Source of the DNA: an uncultured Eubacterium sp.
GTDB taxonomy: Bacteria; Bacillota; Clostridia; Lachnospirales; Lachnospiraceae
DNA: 64,000 nucleotides
Assembly (NCBI GenBank): GCA_949959185.1
Contig: CATLIX010000007.1
Span: 26,161-90,160 of the forward strand
Reading direction: 5' to 3'
Shown piece after piece: positions 8,683 through 17,433 of this stretch (position 1 is its first letter; the number at the start of each line of letters is the position of its first letter). Under the pieces are notes generated by a model. It saw nothing but the letters and a program-made list of their open reading frames with translations, was not told the origin of the DNA and made no database searches. The position numbers and the translations under genes are program-made.

Positions 8683-10267
8683 GCTCCGTTCTGTATTTTG
8701 ACGGGGACGTCCCAAACCGTTTTTTAAACACATAACTGAAATAATTCGGGTCAGAATATCCCACCTGACTGGCTATCATATAGCTTTTCTCATTGGTTTC
8801 AATCAGAAGACGCGCTGCCCGGTCCAGCCGGTAATCTGTGAGATACCCTACAAATGAACTGCCTGTCTCCTTCTTAAATACCGTGGAAAAGTAAGAATTC
8901 GACACGCCCAGAAAGGCACAGATATCATCCAGGGACAGCTTTTCGTCCGCATAATGATTCTGTACATACTCTCTGGCCCTGGCAACCAGAGATTCCGTGG
9001 AGTTGCTCCGCACACGAATCAACTGTTCCCGGAAAGAAAGGCTCACCTCCAGCAGCCAGTTCTTCCACGCATCCGGCTCCATATCCAGCAGACTCCCGTA
9101 CAGCCGGCCCATATCCTCTGTATTCTCTCCCATTGTAATACCATTATTTGCGGAAAACCGCAGAAGCATACTCAGCAGTTCCATCCGGTCCATATAGTGC
9201 TGCTGCAGGGATTTATCCGTAAAGGAAGTATGGTGAAAATACCGGTTCACTGCTTCTGCAATCTCTTCTGCAGAACCCACCCGTATCATACGAAACAGAT
9301 CCGACAGTTCCGTCTCGTTGGAAGTAACGGACCTGTCCATTTTCTGCGGAACAATTTCTTTGATGTTGATAGCTCTGGAGGCGCCGTATACCGCCCGGTA
9401 GGAAACAGCTTCTCTGGCGCTGCTGTAGGACCGGGGCAAATCCAGAATATTTCCGCAAATCTGCCCGATTCCCACGGTGACCACAGCTCCCAGCATCCGT
9501 CTGGCATACCGGCAGAACCGGTCGCATTCATCCGTCAGCTCCCATCCTTCATTTTCATCTTCCAATTGCAGAATCAGCACCGTATTCCCAAGATAAGAGA
9601 AACTTTTCGCCTGCCATTTCCTGCCCAGCCGCTCCTTTGCATGTTCCCGGACAGAAGCAGCCAGCAGCAGCGGATCTATCGTTCCCGCTTCCTGGCTGGA
9701 GGAAGTATGAATCACAAGACAGCAGAAAAACGGGCCCGGAAAGGATAACTGGCAATCCGAAAGATATCTGGAAAGTTCATCTTCATGCACTCTTCCTTCA
9801 ATCAGACCGGAATAGAAATCCGCACGCAGGATAGGCAGCGATTCCAGATAATACTTTTCCAGAGTTTCCACACTGCGCTTCTCACTGATTTCCTGGTCCA
9901 GCTTGCGTTTCAATCTGGCAAACACGGATTTCAGTTCCGCAGAATTCATGGGTTTTAAAATATATTCTTCCACCTCCAGGTGAATGGCTTCTTTCGCATA
10001 TTCAAATTCATCAAATCCGGTAAACAGCAGAATCCTGGTGGCCGGAAATTCAGCTTTCACACGATGGGCCAGTTCCATACCGTCCATATAAGGCATTTTA
10101 ATATCTGTCACCAGCACATCCGGCTGAAATTCTTCCATCAGTTCCAGAGCCTTCACCCCATTGCCTGCTGAGCCAATCACGGAAAATCCCAGTTCTTCCC
10201 AGTTGATTTTACGCATAATGACCTGTACCACTTCTTCTTCGTCGTCCACTAAAAGTACCGTATACAT
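8663..10267 (-). CDS. AraC-family response regulator, YesN type
   Basis: A 534-residue regulator with an N-terminal receiver domain (VLLVDDEEE acidic pair, Asp55 in VLVTDIKMP, Lys in YILKPMN). A central region of about 280 residues follows, then a C-terminal AraC double helix-turn-helix (residues about 430-528, for example LSLDDICAFLGVSNSYFS and VGYSDPNYFSYVFKKRFG). The ATG at 10267 is preceded by GAGAAGG. It is the first gene of the sensing operon and has its own promoter at 10323-10351. The likely target is the mglBAC promoter region upstream of 15138, because the operon lies directly downstream of mglC. No binding site could be assigned. Confidence 0.9.
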   Translation of the reverse strand: MYTVLLVDDEEEVVQVIMRKINWEELGFSVIGSAGNGVKALELMEEFQPDVLVTDIKMPYMDGMELAHRVKAEFPATRILLFTGFDEFEYAKEAIHLEVEEYILKPMNSAELKSVFARLKRKLDQEISEKRSVETLEKYYLESLPILRADFYSGLIEGRVHEDELSRYLSDCQLSFPGPFFCCLVIHTSSSQEAGTIDPLLLAASVREHAKERLGRKWQAKSFSYLGNTVLILQLEDENEGWELTDECDRFCRYARRMLGAVVTVGIGQICGNILDLPRSYSSAREAVSYRAVYGASRAINIKEIVPQKMDRSVTSNETELSDLFRMIRVGSAEEIAEAVNRYFHHTSFTDKSLQQHYMDRMELLSMLLRFSANNGITMGENTEDMGRLYGSLLDMEPDAWKNWLLEVSLSFREQLIRVRSNSTESLVARAREYVQNHYADEKLSLDDICAFLGVSNSYFSTVFKKETGSSFVGYLTDYRLDRAARLLIETNEKSYMIASQVGYSDPNYFSYVFKKRFGTSPSKYRTEHEESEK

Positions 10268-10322
10268 ATTCTTACCTTCTCTCAGATTCTGCTTTCTGTG
10301 ATTCTGCTTTCTTTTTTTCTTT

Positions 10323-10351
10323 ATTATAACAAAGGGGATAAAAAAAGTAAA
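10323..10351 (-). promoter_or_regulatory. sigma-A-type promoter of the sugar-sensing operon
   Basis: On the minus strand, TTTACT (10351-10346) and TATAAT (10328-10323) are separated by exactly 17 bases. They lie about 55 bases upstream of the response regulator start and downstream of the mglC terminator. The sensing operon is therefore probably transcribed independently of mglBAC. Confidence 0.6.
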
Positions 10352-10466
10352 CGACGCTGTCAGAGCTGAGCCCGGCTTCTTTTCATTATTTTTTTACAGT
10401 CTCTTGCATTATCTTTTGAATATTGTAAAACTCGGTTTGTCCGAGGGCAACAAATTTGATATCTAA

Positions 10467-10496
10467 AAACAGGCCCGCCGTCCGGCGGGCCTGTTT
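10467..10496 (-). terminator. intrinsic terminator of mglBAC
   Basis: A GC-rich 14-bp perfect inverted repeat (10467-10480 with 10483-10496) begins 20 bases after the mglC stop. On the minus strand it ends in TGTTTTTA. This separates the transporter operon from the sensing operon. Confidence 0.8.
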
Positions 10497-10515
10497 CACA
10501 TATTCTTACACAGAA

Positions 10516-12162
10516 TTATTTCTTCTGTACATATTTCAGACAGTCAAGAGTTACTGCTGCGATAATGATAATACCTTCAAATACAAACTGCAGGTTTGTA
10601 TCAATTCCAAGAATGGTAAGAGAATAGGTAAGGGCTGTAAAAATCAGCACACCTACTACCACGCCGGAAATCTTTCCGATACCACCGGTAAAGGAAACAC
10701 CGCCCACTACGCAGGCTGCAATGGCGTCCATATCCCAGCCCTGTCCATAAGCTGCGGAACCGGAACCAACCATTCTGGCACATTCCAGCCAGGAACCGAA
10801 ACCATACAGTACGCCTGCCAGCATAAATGCGCCCATGGTTACCTTGAATACGGAAATACCGGATACGGATGCAGCTTCCGGATTTCCGCCTACTGCATAC
10901 AGGTTCTTTCCGAATGTGGTCTTATTCCAGATAAACCAGATAATTGCGATGGCTGCAACTGCCCAGAGAATAATGGTTGGGAACCCATTAATCTTGGGAA
11001 TAATCATATTCGGAATCACCGGTTCAATGGCTCCGAAGGATACACCTTTGGTAGCATAGGTAATGATACCGAAAATCATCAGCATGTTCGCCATGGTTGA
11101 AATAAAGGGGTGCATCTTGAATTTGGCAGTAAAGAACCCGGCCAGCGAGGTAAAGCAGGTACACAGGAAAATACATGCCACCAGTGCAAAAATAACACGT
11201 ACAATAACAGGAAGCCCTGTAAAGTCAAATATATGGCCGAACACTCCTCCGGTATTGATTCCCTGGTGCATGATAATAGTAGCTGTGGTCATACCCATAC
11301 CAACCATACGCCCGATGGAGAGGTCCGTACCGGTAAGTAAAATCAGTCCTGCAACGCCAAGGGCAAGGAACATACGCGGGGAAGCCTGCTGCAGAATATT
11401 TAATACGTTATTATAAGTAAGCAGCGGAGTATTCTTCACAATAGGAGTAATCACACACAATGCCACGAAAATCAGCACAATGACAATATACAGTCCGTTC
11501 CGCAGGAAGAAAGATCTGCGGTTAAAGGTATATTTGTAATTCTCCCATTTCTGAGCCCGTGCTTCCATAAATGTAAACTTGGACATGCGCAGCATATCAA
11601 TCAGATGATATCTGTGAGCATACGCCGCATGTTTTCTGTCCTTAATCTGCTGGAGATCCTTTTCCAGCTCCATTTTGGCAGCGAAGAGACGATTCTTGTG
11701 CACATACTTTTCATCTTTGATTTCATTATGGTCAGAAAGTTTTGCCAGAGCTTCTTTGTGCTCTTTTTCCAGCCGCTCCACTTCCCTGGAGTATTTCGCC
11801 TTTGCCTCTGCTTTTTCCCGCTCGCAGCTTTCTTTTACCGGCTGGAAATACTCTTTATCATAACTGGCTTTCAGATACTCTTCTGCCTGAGTAATTAATT
11901 TTGCAATCTGGTCTTTGTTTTTGGCCTCAACTGCTCTGGCCTGTTCCAGCTCTGTCTGGTATCTGGCAATTGCAGCGTCCTTTTCCGCCTTTGTATAAAT
12001 GCGGTCTCTCTTTACAGCATCAATCTCATTCTGAACAGAGATAACCTTATTTGTACCCTCAGCTCTTAAGCTGTCAATTTCTTTCTGAATTGCACCGACA
12101 CGATCATCAATTGGCTTACGCAGCTTCAGTTCCTGCTCAGCCGTAAGAATTTTATTATCCAT
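10516..12162 (-). CDS. mglC: galactose/methyl galactoside ABC permease MglC with N-terminal coiled-coil extension
   Basis: A 548-residue protein. From about residue 222 it is a normal BPD_transp_2 permease with roughly ten membrane segments and family blocks such as LTGTDLSIGRMVGMG, AVGGNPEAASVSGI and CVVGGVSFTGGIGKISG. Residues 1 to about 215 are highly charged and predicted cytosolic. They look like long alpha-helical coiled coil (for example ELEQARAVEAKNKDQIAKL and REVERLEKEHKEALAKL). The usual MglC is about 335 residues, so this extension is additional. The start at 12162 has GGAGGAAAGAGGAAT upstream, and the gene begins 15 bases after mglA. The extension might scaffold the MglA ATPase or a regulatory protein; this is inference. 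Confidence 0.9.
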   Translation of the reverse strand: MDNKILTAEQELKLRKPIDDRVGAIQKEIDSLRAEGTNKVISVQNEIDAVKRDRIYTKAEKDAAIARYQTELEQARAVEAKNKDQIAKLITQAEEYLKASYDKEYFQPVKESCEREKAEAKAKYSREVERLEKEHKEALAKLSDHNEIKDEKYVHKNRLFAAKMELEKDLQQIKDRKHAAYAHRYHLIDMLRMSKFTFMEARAQKWENYKYTFNRRSFFLRNGLYIVIVLIFVALCVITPIVKNTPLLTYNNVLNILQQASPRMFLALGVAGLILLTGTDLSIGRMVGMGMTTATIIMHQGINTGGVFGHIFDFTGLPVIVRVIFALVACIFLCTCFTSLAGFFTAKFKMHPFISTMANMLMIFGIITYATKGVSFGAIEPVIPNMIIPKINGFPTIILWAVAAIAIIWFIWNKTTFGKNLYAVGGNPEAASVSGISVFKVTMGAFMLAGVLYGFGSWLECARMVGSGSAAYGQGWDMDAIAACVVGGVSFTGGIGKISGVVVGVLIFTALTYSLTILGIDTNLQFVFEGIIIIAAVTLDCLKYVQKK

Positions 12163-12177
12163 ATTCCTCTTTCCTCC

Positions 12178-13686
12178 CTACAGGTATTTGGCGCTGAGCC
12201 TTAAGAGTTCTTCCTGATTTGTCTCATTTGTATTTACAATTCCGGAAAGATGTCCGTTTGACATGACGCCAATCCGATTGGTAATTCCCAGAATCTCCGG
12301 CATCTCAGAGGAAACCACGATAATGGTCTTTCCCTGTTTTGCCATATTGATAATCAGCTCGTAAATCTCATATTTCGCGCCTACATCAATTCCTCTTGTG
12401 GGTTCGTCCATCATAAAAATCTGCGGGCCGCGCTCCAGCCATTTTCCGAAAATTACTTTCTGCTGGTTTCCGCCGGAAAGATTTGCAATCATGTCCTCCG
12501 GACCCATGCATTTCGTATGCATAACCTTAATCTCATTGGCGGTAGCCTTTGTCATCTTCTGGTTATCAAGGGCAAGACCGGATTTATACTCAGAAAGATT
12601 TGCAATGGTAGTATTAAAAATAAGATTGCCTTTTATGAACAGCCCGTTGGCCTTCCGTTCCTCCGTAATCAGGGCAAAACCGTGTTCCATGGCCTCCAGC
12701 GCGCTGTTAAAATTCATCAGGCGGTCTTTAAAATACACACGTCCGGCTGCTCTGGTACGGATTCCGAAAATCGTTTCCAGAAGTTCCGTACGTCCGGCTC
12801 CCACCAGTCCGTACAGTCCGAAGATTTCTCCCTCTTTTACATCAAAGGAAATATCCTGCAAATGGGGCTCAAACTTGGTAGACAGGTTCTGAATGGATAA
12901 AATCACATCTTTCGGCGTATTGTCCACCGGCGGGAAACGGTTCTCAAGAGAACGCCCAACCATTGCCGCAATCAGTTCGTTCATATCCGTGTCTTTTGCA
13001 GCCTTTGTCATAACAAGGTTACCGTCACGGAGCACGGATATTTCATCGCAAATCTCAAAAATCTCATCCATTTTATGAGAAATGTAAATCAGGGAAATTC
13101 CCTGGGATTTTAACATCCGCATCATTTCAAAAAGTTTATCCACTTCCTGCACCGTCAGGGAGGAGGTAGGCTCATCCAGTACAATTACTTTCGAGTTATA
13201 GGAAATTGCCTTTGCAATTTCACACATCTGTCTCTGCGACACTGACATGTTCCGCATGGGCTGGGTCAGGTTTACCGTCATTCCCAGTTTCCGGAACAGC
13301 TCGGAGGCTTCCTTTTTCATTCGGCCTTCGTCTATAATTCCCATGGAATTCACGGGATAACGCCCAAGGAACAGGTTGTCAATGACATTTCTCTCCAGAC
13401 ACTGATTCAGTTCCTGATGCACCATTGCAATTCCGTTCTCCAGTGCGTCTTTCGGTCCTGAGAAACTTACTTCCCTGCCGTCAAGAAAAACATTGCCCTC
13501 ATCCTTCTGGTACGTTCCGAACAGGCATTTCATCATTGTTGACTTTCCTGCACCGTTTTCACCCATCAGCCCCATAACCGTACCGCGCTTAATATCCAGA
13601 TTGATATGGTCCAGCACCCGGTTCCGGCCAAAGGATTTGCTCATGCCCCGTATCGATAAGACGGTATTATCTTTCTTATCTGCCAT
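12178..13686 (-). CDS. mglA: galactose/methyl galactoside ABC transporter ATP-binding protein MglA
   Basis: A 502-residue tandem ATPase of the carbohydrate-uptake CUT2 class. The first half has Walker A GENGAGKST, signature VSQRQMCEIAKA and Walker B VIVLDEPTSSL. The second half has the degenerate Walker A GLVGAGRTE typical of this class, signature LSGGNQQKVIFGKWL and Walker B IFMMDEPTRGIDVG. The ATG at 13686 follows AGGAGTAACGAAA and is chosen over an ATG at 13707. It lies between mglB and mglC and energises import of galactose, methyl-galactosides or glucose through MglC. Confidence 0.92.
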   Translation of the reverse strand: MADKKDNTVLSIRGMSKSFGRNRVLDHINLDIKRGTVMGLMGENGAGKSTMMKCLFGTYQKDEGNVFLDGREVSFSGPKDALENGIAMVHQELNQCLERNVIDNLFLGRYPVNSMGIIDEGRMKKEASELFRKLGMTVNLTQPMRNMSVSQRQMCEIAKAISYNSKVIVLDEPTSSLTVQEVDKLFEMMRMLKSQGISLIYISHKMDEIFEICDEISVLRDGNLVMTKAAKDTDMNELIAAMVGRSLENRFPPVDNTPKDVILSIQNLSTKFEPHLQDISFDVKEGEIFGLYGLVGAGRTELLETIFGIRTRAAGRVYFKDRLMNFNSALEAMEHGFALITEERKANGLFIKGNLIFNTTIANLSEYKSGLALDNQKMTKATANEIKVMHTKCMGPEDMIANLSGGNQQKVIFGKWLERGPQIFMMDEPTRGIDVGAKYEIYELIINMAKQGKTIIVVSSEMPEILGITNRIGVMSNGHLSGIVNTNETNQEELLRLSAKYL

Positions 13687-13745
13687 TTTCGTTACTCCTG
13701 TATGCATAATTGATAGTTACAAGTTACAAAAAGTTCCTGTATAAA

Positions 13746-13778
13746 GGGCTGCCAGAAAGTTTTCCTTCCTGGCAGCCC
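13746..13778 (-). terminator. intercistronic hairpin between mglB and mglA
   Basis: The 10-bp stem GGGCTGCCAG / CTGGCAGCCC (13746-13755 with 13769-13778) begins 20 bases past the mglB stop and is followed on the minus strand by TTTATA. Hairpins here usually act as a partial terminator or 3' stabiliser, so that the binding protein is made in excess over the ATPase and permease. Confidence 0.65.
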
Positions 13779-13797
13779 GGCTTTGCATAATGGCAGC

Positions 13798-15138
13798 TTA
13801 CTGACTAAGCAAAGATGTATAGGAAGCTGCATTGTCTGTTTTAACCATGTTGATGGCAAATGCATCATACTGGCCTGGATTTCCAAGACGGTTTGTAATA
13901 TTGGACTCTGTCTGTCCGTCACCGCCGATATACTCAACTTCAAGGTTCAGAACATCATCATAATTCTGAAGCAGAGGCTGATAAGTAGAACTTAAGAAGT
14001 TATCGGAAGCATTGTAGATATTCAGCCATACTTTTTTGGATGCATGGGAGCCTTCGTCAAGCTGGTTTGATACCGGCTCATAAATCTTGGTGGAATCTGT
14101 GAAATCCTGATAGTTGTCAGCAGTAACTGCTACGTTCAGTGCGTAGTAGGAACGTTCTTCTTCTCTGTATACATATACGTCGTCTGTCAGAACATTTCCT
14201 GCTTCGTCAGCAGTTCCGATTCCTGTATCAATGTCAACGCCGTCCAGAGCATTACGCAGAACTCTCAGAGTCAGATAAGCCTGTACGTCTGCGTGCTGGC
14301 TGATGGTTCCGCCATATCCTTCTGCAATGGCTGCAACTGCGTCGCTGTTTGCATCATAACCAAAAGTAGGAACTTTGTTGTCCTTGGACCATGCGTTGAA
14401 CATGGACATTCCCATACCGTCATTATTGGAAACTACAACGTCAATCTGCTCACCGAAAGAAGAAGACCATGTGCCGATTGCGTTTCCTGCTGTAGCTGCA
14501 TCCCATGTAGCTCCTGCAGAGTTCTTCATTTCCTGAGAAGCAAGCTCGCGAACCACATATTTCTTGCCGCCGACTTCAATCTCGCCATCCTGTACCATGG
14601 TTGCTGTTCCGTCTGTGTTGGTACCAGCAGGATCACTGTTGATATTGCCGTCTTTTTCCACTGCTGTTCCAAGAGCCTTACGAACGCCTCTGGTACGTGC
14701 GATGGAATCGTTGTGTCCGATATCGCCGATTGCCAGAACGTAGCCGATGGTTCCGTCGCCGTTGCGGTCAATTTCATCAATGTGCGCTTCAATATATTCT
14801 TTTACCATGGTTCCCTGAAGTTCCGCACCCTGGTTTGCATCAAAACCAACATAATATGTATTGGCATTGAAATTCAGAGCTGCTGTATCCAGTTCTCCGG
14901 TGGAGCTGTTGGAAGGCTGGCGGTTGAACCATACCAGAGGTTTGTCTTTATTTGCAGTATCCCCTGTGGAACCGGCATCTTCGGAACCTGCGTCGTCACC
15001 TGCGTCTGCTGCGGGCTCCTGGGTATCCTCTTTCTTATCTGTCTCTGCCGGAGCATTGCCGCCGCTGTTATTGCCGCACGCTGCAAGGGAGAGTCCCAGT
15101 GCCAGTGCCAGAGTTACCGAAACAAATTTCTTTTTCAT
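13798..15138 (-). CDS. mglB: galactose-binding lipoprotein MglB with circularly permuted domain order
   Basis: A 446-residue lipoprotein: signal peptide with lipobox LAAC (Cys21), then an acidic Ala/Asp/Glu-rich linker to about residue 65. The mature fold begins at KPLVWFNRQPS (residues 66-76), which matches the middle of ordinary MglB (VPxxFFNxEPS). It continues in order with NTYYVGFDANQGAELQG, Ca-loop-like DRNGDGT (125-130 region), GDIGHNDSIARTR, VVVSNNDGMGM (235-243), FGYDANSD and TISQHADVQ to DNYQDFTD near 348. After a linker, residues 369-446 (KVWLNIYNASDNFLSS then YDAFAINMVKTDNAAS) match the N-terminal segment of ordinary MglB. Sugar-contact equivalents Asp379, Asn72, His142, Asp144 and Asn238 are kept. 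The ATG has GGAGGAAAGGAG upstream. First gene of mglBAC. Confidence 0.9.
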   Translation of the reverse strand: MKKKFVSVTLALALGLSLAACGNNSGGNAPAETDKKEDTQEPAADAGDDAGSEDAGSTGDTANKDKPLVWFNRQPSNSSTGELDTAALNFNANTYYVGFDANQGAELQGTMVKEYIEAHIDEIDRNGDGTIGYVLAIGDIGHNDSIARTRGVRKALGTAVEKDGNINSDPAGTNTDGTATMVQDGEIEVGGKKYVVRELASQEMKNSAGATWDAATAGNAIGTWSSSFGEQIDVVVSNNDGMGMSMFNAWSKDNKVPTFGYDANSDAVAAIAEGYGGTISQHADVQAYLTLRVLRNALDGVDIDTGIGTADEAGNVLTDDVYVYREEERSYYALNVAVTADNYQDFTDSTKIYEPVSNQLDEGSHASKKVWLNIYNASDNFLSSTYQPLLQNYDDVLNLEVEYIGGDGQTESNITNRLGNPGQYDAFAINMVKTDNAASYTSLLSQ

Positions 15139-15314
15139 AATGAATATCTCCTTTCCTCCTGCGCTGTCCGCGCCTTGTTGATAGTGACAGTATAGACCAT
15201 GTGTCCGGAAGAAAACATAGAATATTTTTCACTTAACATTGAAATTTATATGATATTATTTTCGTCATATATAACAATATTTGCCAGATTATGTATAATT
15301 TTTACAGCAATAAC

Positions 15315-15346
15315 AATAAAAAAGCGGGCAGGCCCGCTTTTTTATT
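15315..15346. terminator. bidirectional intrinsic terminator
   Basis: A perfect 15-bp inverted repeat (15315-15329 with 15332-15346) consists of GCGGGC / GCCCGC flanked by A and T runs, so it can terminate on either strand. It lies 24 bases past the stop of the symporter gene on the minus strand and insulates the mgl promoter region (15139-15314). That region is AT-rich and holds no gene. Confidence 0.8.
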
Positions 15347-15369
15347 GCATCTGCAGCAATGCTTTACGT

Positions 15370-16776
15370 TTATATAATGGTCAGAATTCCAATGGATTTC
15401 AGCAGCAGAATCACCAGAAGAACCGGAGCCGCATAACGTATCATAATAATATACAGCTGCTTTCTGCCGAATCTGCATCCTGTCTTTTCCACTTCGTCTA
15501 TGATGGTCCGGGGCTTCACAATCCATCCAATCAGAATACAGGTTCCGATTGCCACCAGGGGCATCAGGCAGTTGTTGCTGATATAATCCATAATATCCAG
15601 AATCTGGGCATGGGCTCCGTTGGGCAGTTCAATGTCAAAATACAGTTTGTTGTAGCCAAGACATACCAGAAGGCCTCCTGCCAGCGCAATCACTGTCTCC
15701 AGAACCGTTGCCTTTACCCTGGACATATGAAACTGGTCCATAAAACTGGAAACCACTGCTTCCATAACTGATACCGCACTGGTCAGAGCCGCAAAGAGCA
15801 CCATGGCAAAAAACAACGCTCCTATAAAACCTCCTATTTTTCCCATATGGGAAAATACTTTCGGCAGAGATACAAACATCAGGCTGGGCCCGGAAGCCTC
15901 CATTCCCTCTCTTCCCATAAAGGTAAACACTGCCGGAATAATCATAACTCCTGCCAGAAATGCCACTGCTGTATCAAAAATTTCTATCTGGTTAATGGAA
16001 CGCACCAGATTTGCATCATCTTTCACATAGGAACCGTATGTGATCATAATTCCCATGGCCACGCTGAGGCTGAAAAACAGCTGCCCCATAGCGTCCAGCA
16101 GTACGGTAAAAAATCCTTTCAGCGTCAGGCCTTCAAAGCTGGGCACCACATAAATCAGAAATCCTTCCAGTCCGGTTCTGGTTGCCCCCGTTTCATCTGT
16201 GGCACTGATAGTCAGAGAAAATACCGCAATACCGACTACCATAAGAAGCAAAAGAGGCATCAGTATTTTTGAAAAAGACTCAATCCCATGATTAACGCCC
16301 CGGAATATAATCACCGCCACAACCAGCAGAAATACCATCATAAATACCAGAGGCTCCACCGTCCCGGTAATATATCCGGTAAAATACCCGTCAGCGGCTG
16401 CACTGCCTCCGTCTCCGGCAAGATAAGCCAGAAAATATTTCACTACCCATCCGCCGATTACACAGTAATAAGGCATGATAATCACCGGCACCAGACAGGC
16501 CAGCACGCCCAGAAATTTCCACTTTTCCTTTAACTTGCCGTAAGCTGTCAGAGGGCTCTGTTTCGTTTTTCTTCCAATGGCAATTTCCGTGGTCAGCAGC
16601 GTAAAGCCAAAGGTAAGAGCCAGAATCAGGTAAATAACCAGAAAAAGCCCTCCTCCGTCTTTGGCCGCCAGATACGGAAATCTCCAGATATTTCCCAGTC
16701 CTACAGCGCTTCCCGCCGCTGCCAGTACAAATCCAATTGATCCTGAAAATGAATGTCTGTTTTTTTCTTTTTCCAT
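15370..16776 (-). CDS. sodium-dependent transporter, neurotransmitter:sodium symporter (SNF) family
   Basis: A 468-residue integral membrane protein of the LeuT/NSS superfamily. The N-terminal signature GSAVGLGNIWRFPYLAAKDGG lies in TM1, where the family binds sodium and substrate, followed by PYYCVIGGWV and about eleven membrane segments in all. Bacterial members import amino acids such as leucine, tyrosine or tryptophan coupled to sodium. The substrate here is unknown. A TTGACA/TATAAT promoter lies at 16825-16852 and a strong terminator follows the gene, so it is monocistronic. Confidence 0.88.
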   Translation of the reverse strand: MEKEKNRHSFSGSIGFVLAAAGSAVGLGNIWRFPYLAAKDGGGLFLVIYLILALTFGFTLLTTEIAIGRKTKQSPLTAYGKLKEKWKFLGVLACLVPVIIMPYYCVIGGWVVKYFLAYLAGDGGSAAADGYFTGYITGTVEPLVFMMVFLLVVAVIIFRGVNHGIESFSKILMPLLLLMVVGIAVFSLTISATDETGATRTGLEGFLIYVVPSFEGLTLKGFFTVLLDAMGQLFFSLSVAMGIMITYGSYVKDDANLVRSINQIEIFDTAVAFLAGVMIIPAVFTFMGREGMEASGPSLMFVSLPKVFSHMGKIGGFIGALFFAMVLFAALTSAVSVMEAVVSSFMDQFHMSRVKATVLETVIALAGGLLVCLGYNKLYFDIELPNGAHAQILDIMDYISNNCLMPLVAIGTCILIGWIVKPRTIIDEVEKTGCRFGRKQLYIIMIRYAAPVLLVILLLKSIGILTII

Positions 16777-16824
16777 GTTTCCTGTGGGGAAATCCCCGCT
16801 CCCTTCCTGTAAAATTTTAAATCC

Positions 16825-16852
16825 ATTATACTATAAACAGGCCCTGTGTCAA
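16825..16852 (-). promoter_or_regulatory. strong sigma-A promoter of the sodium symporter gene
   Basis: On the minus strand, TTGACA (16852-16847) and TATAAT (16830-16825) are both perfect consensus hexamers with a 16-base spacer, about 50 bases upstream of the symporter start. The -35 box overlaps the stop codon of the upstream acetyltransferase gene. Confidence 0.75.
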
Positions 16853-17355
16853 AGTTTTATTTCATATCCGTATTCCCGCAATGTCAGTTCTTCATCAATG
16901 GCCATGTCATAAACACCCTTTGCCTTTGTAAATCCATGTTTCTCATAGAAGCCGATAGCAGGTCTGTTAATATCCACAACAAACAGCCTCAGATACTCTG
17001 CTCCCAGAGCTTTTGCTTCTGTTTTGGCTTTTACCAGCATCCTGCCGCCAATTCCTCTTCCTCCATATTCCGGACTTACGCCGAAACGGTCCATATACAG
17101 GGCCTTCACTGAGCATTTCTCCCATTCCACACGATTTTCCCCGCCATCCTGGTCACATAATGCAAATGCAGAGACAGGTTCAGCACGTTCCAGCATAAGC
17201 CAGAGACGATGGTTCCTGATGTCATCCTCCAGAAATTCACAGGGATAAATATCATCCCAGATAGAAATCTGATTTTCATCCATATTTCGTATCACTTTTC
17301 GGTACATGAGTTTAAGCTGCTCCAGATCCTGCAACACTGCCTGTCTGAATTCCAT
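16849..17355 (-). CDS. GNAT family N-acetyltransferase
   Basis: A 168-residue single-domain GNAT enzyme. Recognisable blocks are the N-terminal strand/helix (MEFRQAVLQDLEQLKLMYRK), the acetyl-CoA pyrophosphate loop RFGVSPEYGGRGIGGRMLV (the R/QxxGxG/A pattern), and the C-terminal RLFVVDINRPAIGFYEKHGF typical of the fold. The ATG at 17355 follows GAGGAGGAAACATAT, which excludes the longer frame. The acceptor substrate is unknown. Confidence 0.85.
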   Translation of the reverse strand: MEFRQAVLQDLEQLKLMYRKVIRNMDENQISIWDDIYPCEFLEDDIRNHRLWLMLERAEPVSAFALCDQDGGENRVEWEKCSVKALYMDRFGVSPEYGGRGIGGRMLVKAKTEAKALGAEYLRLFVVDINRPAIGFYEKHGFTKAKGVYDMAIDEELTLREYGYEIKL

Positions 17356-17433
17356 ATATGTTTCCTCCTCATTCCGGCCCTGTTCCTGCAGCAGCAAAGC
17401 AATCTGTGTTCACCAGCAAACCATCAGCCGATT

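Noticed and set aside
13798..15138. Explaining the unusual MglB as a frameshift or assembly join of two genes
   Set aside because: The frame is continuous over 446 codons with one signal peptide. The rotated C-terminal segment appears once, not twice, and a spacer links the two parts, which fits a true permutation better.
14293..15195. 300-codon plus-strand frame opposite mglB
   Set aside because: Composition is Cys/Ile/Phe-rich, antisense to a clearly real lipoprotein gene, with no independent evidence.
16777..16848. Possible riboswitch upstream of the sodium symporter
   Set aside because: The leader after the consensus promoter is only about 40 bases, too short for a known riboswitch, and shows no conserved aptamer features.
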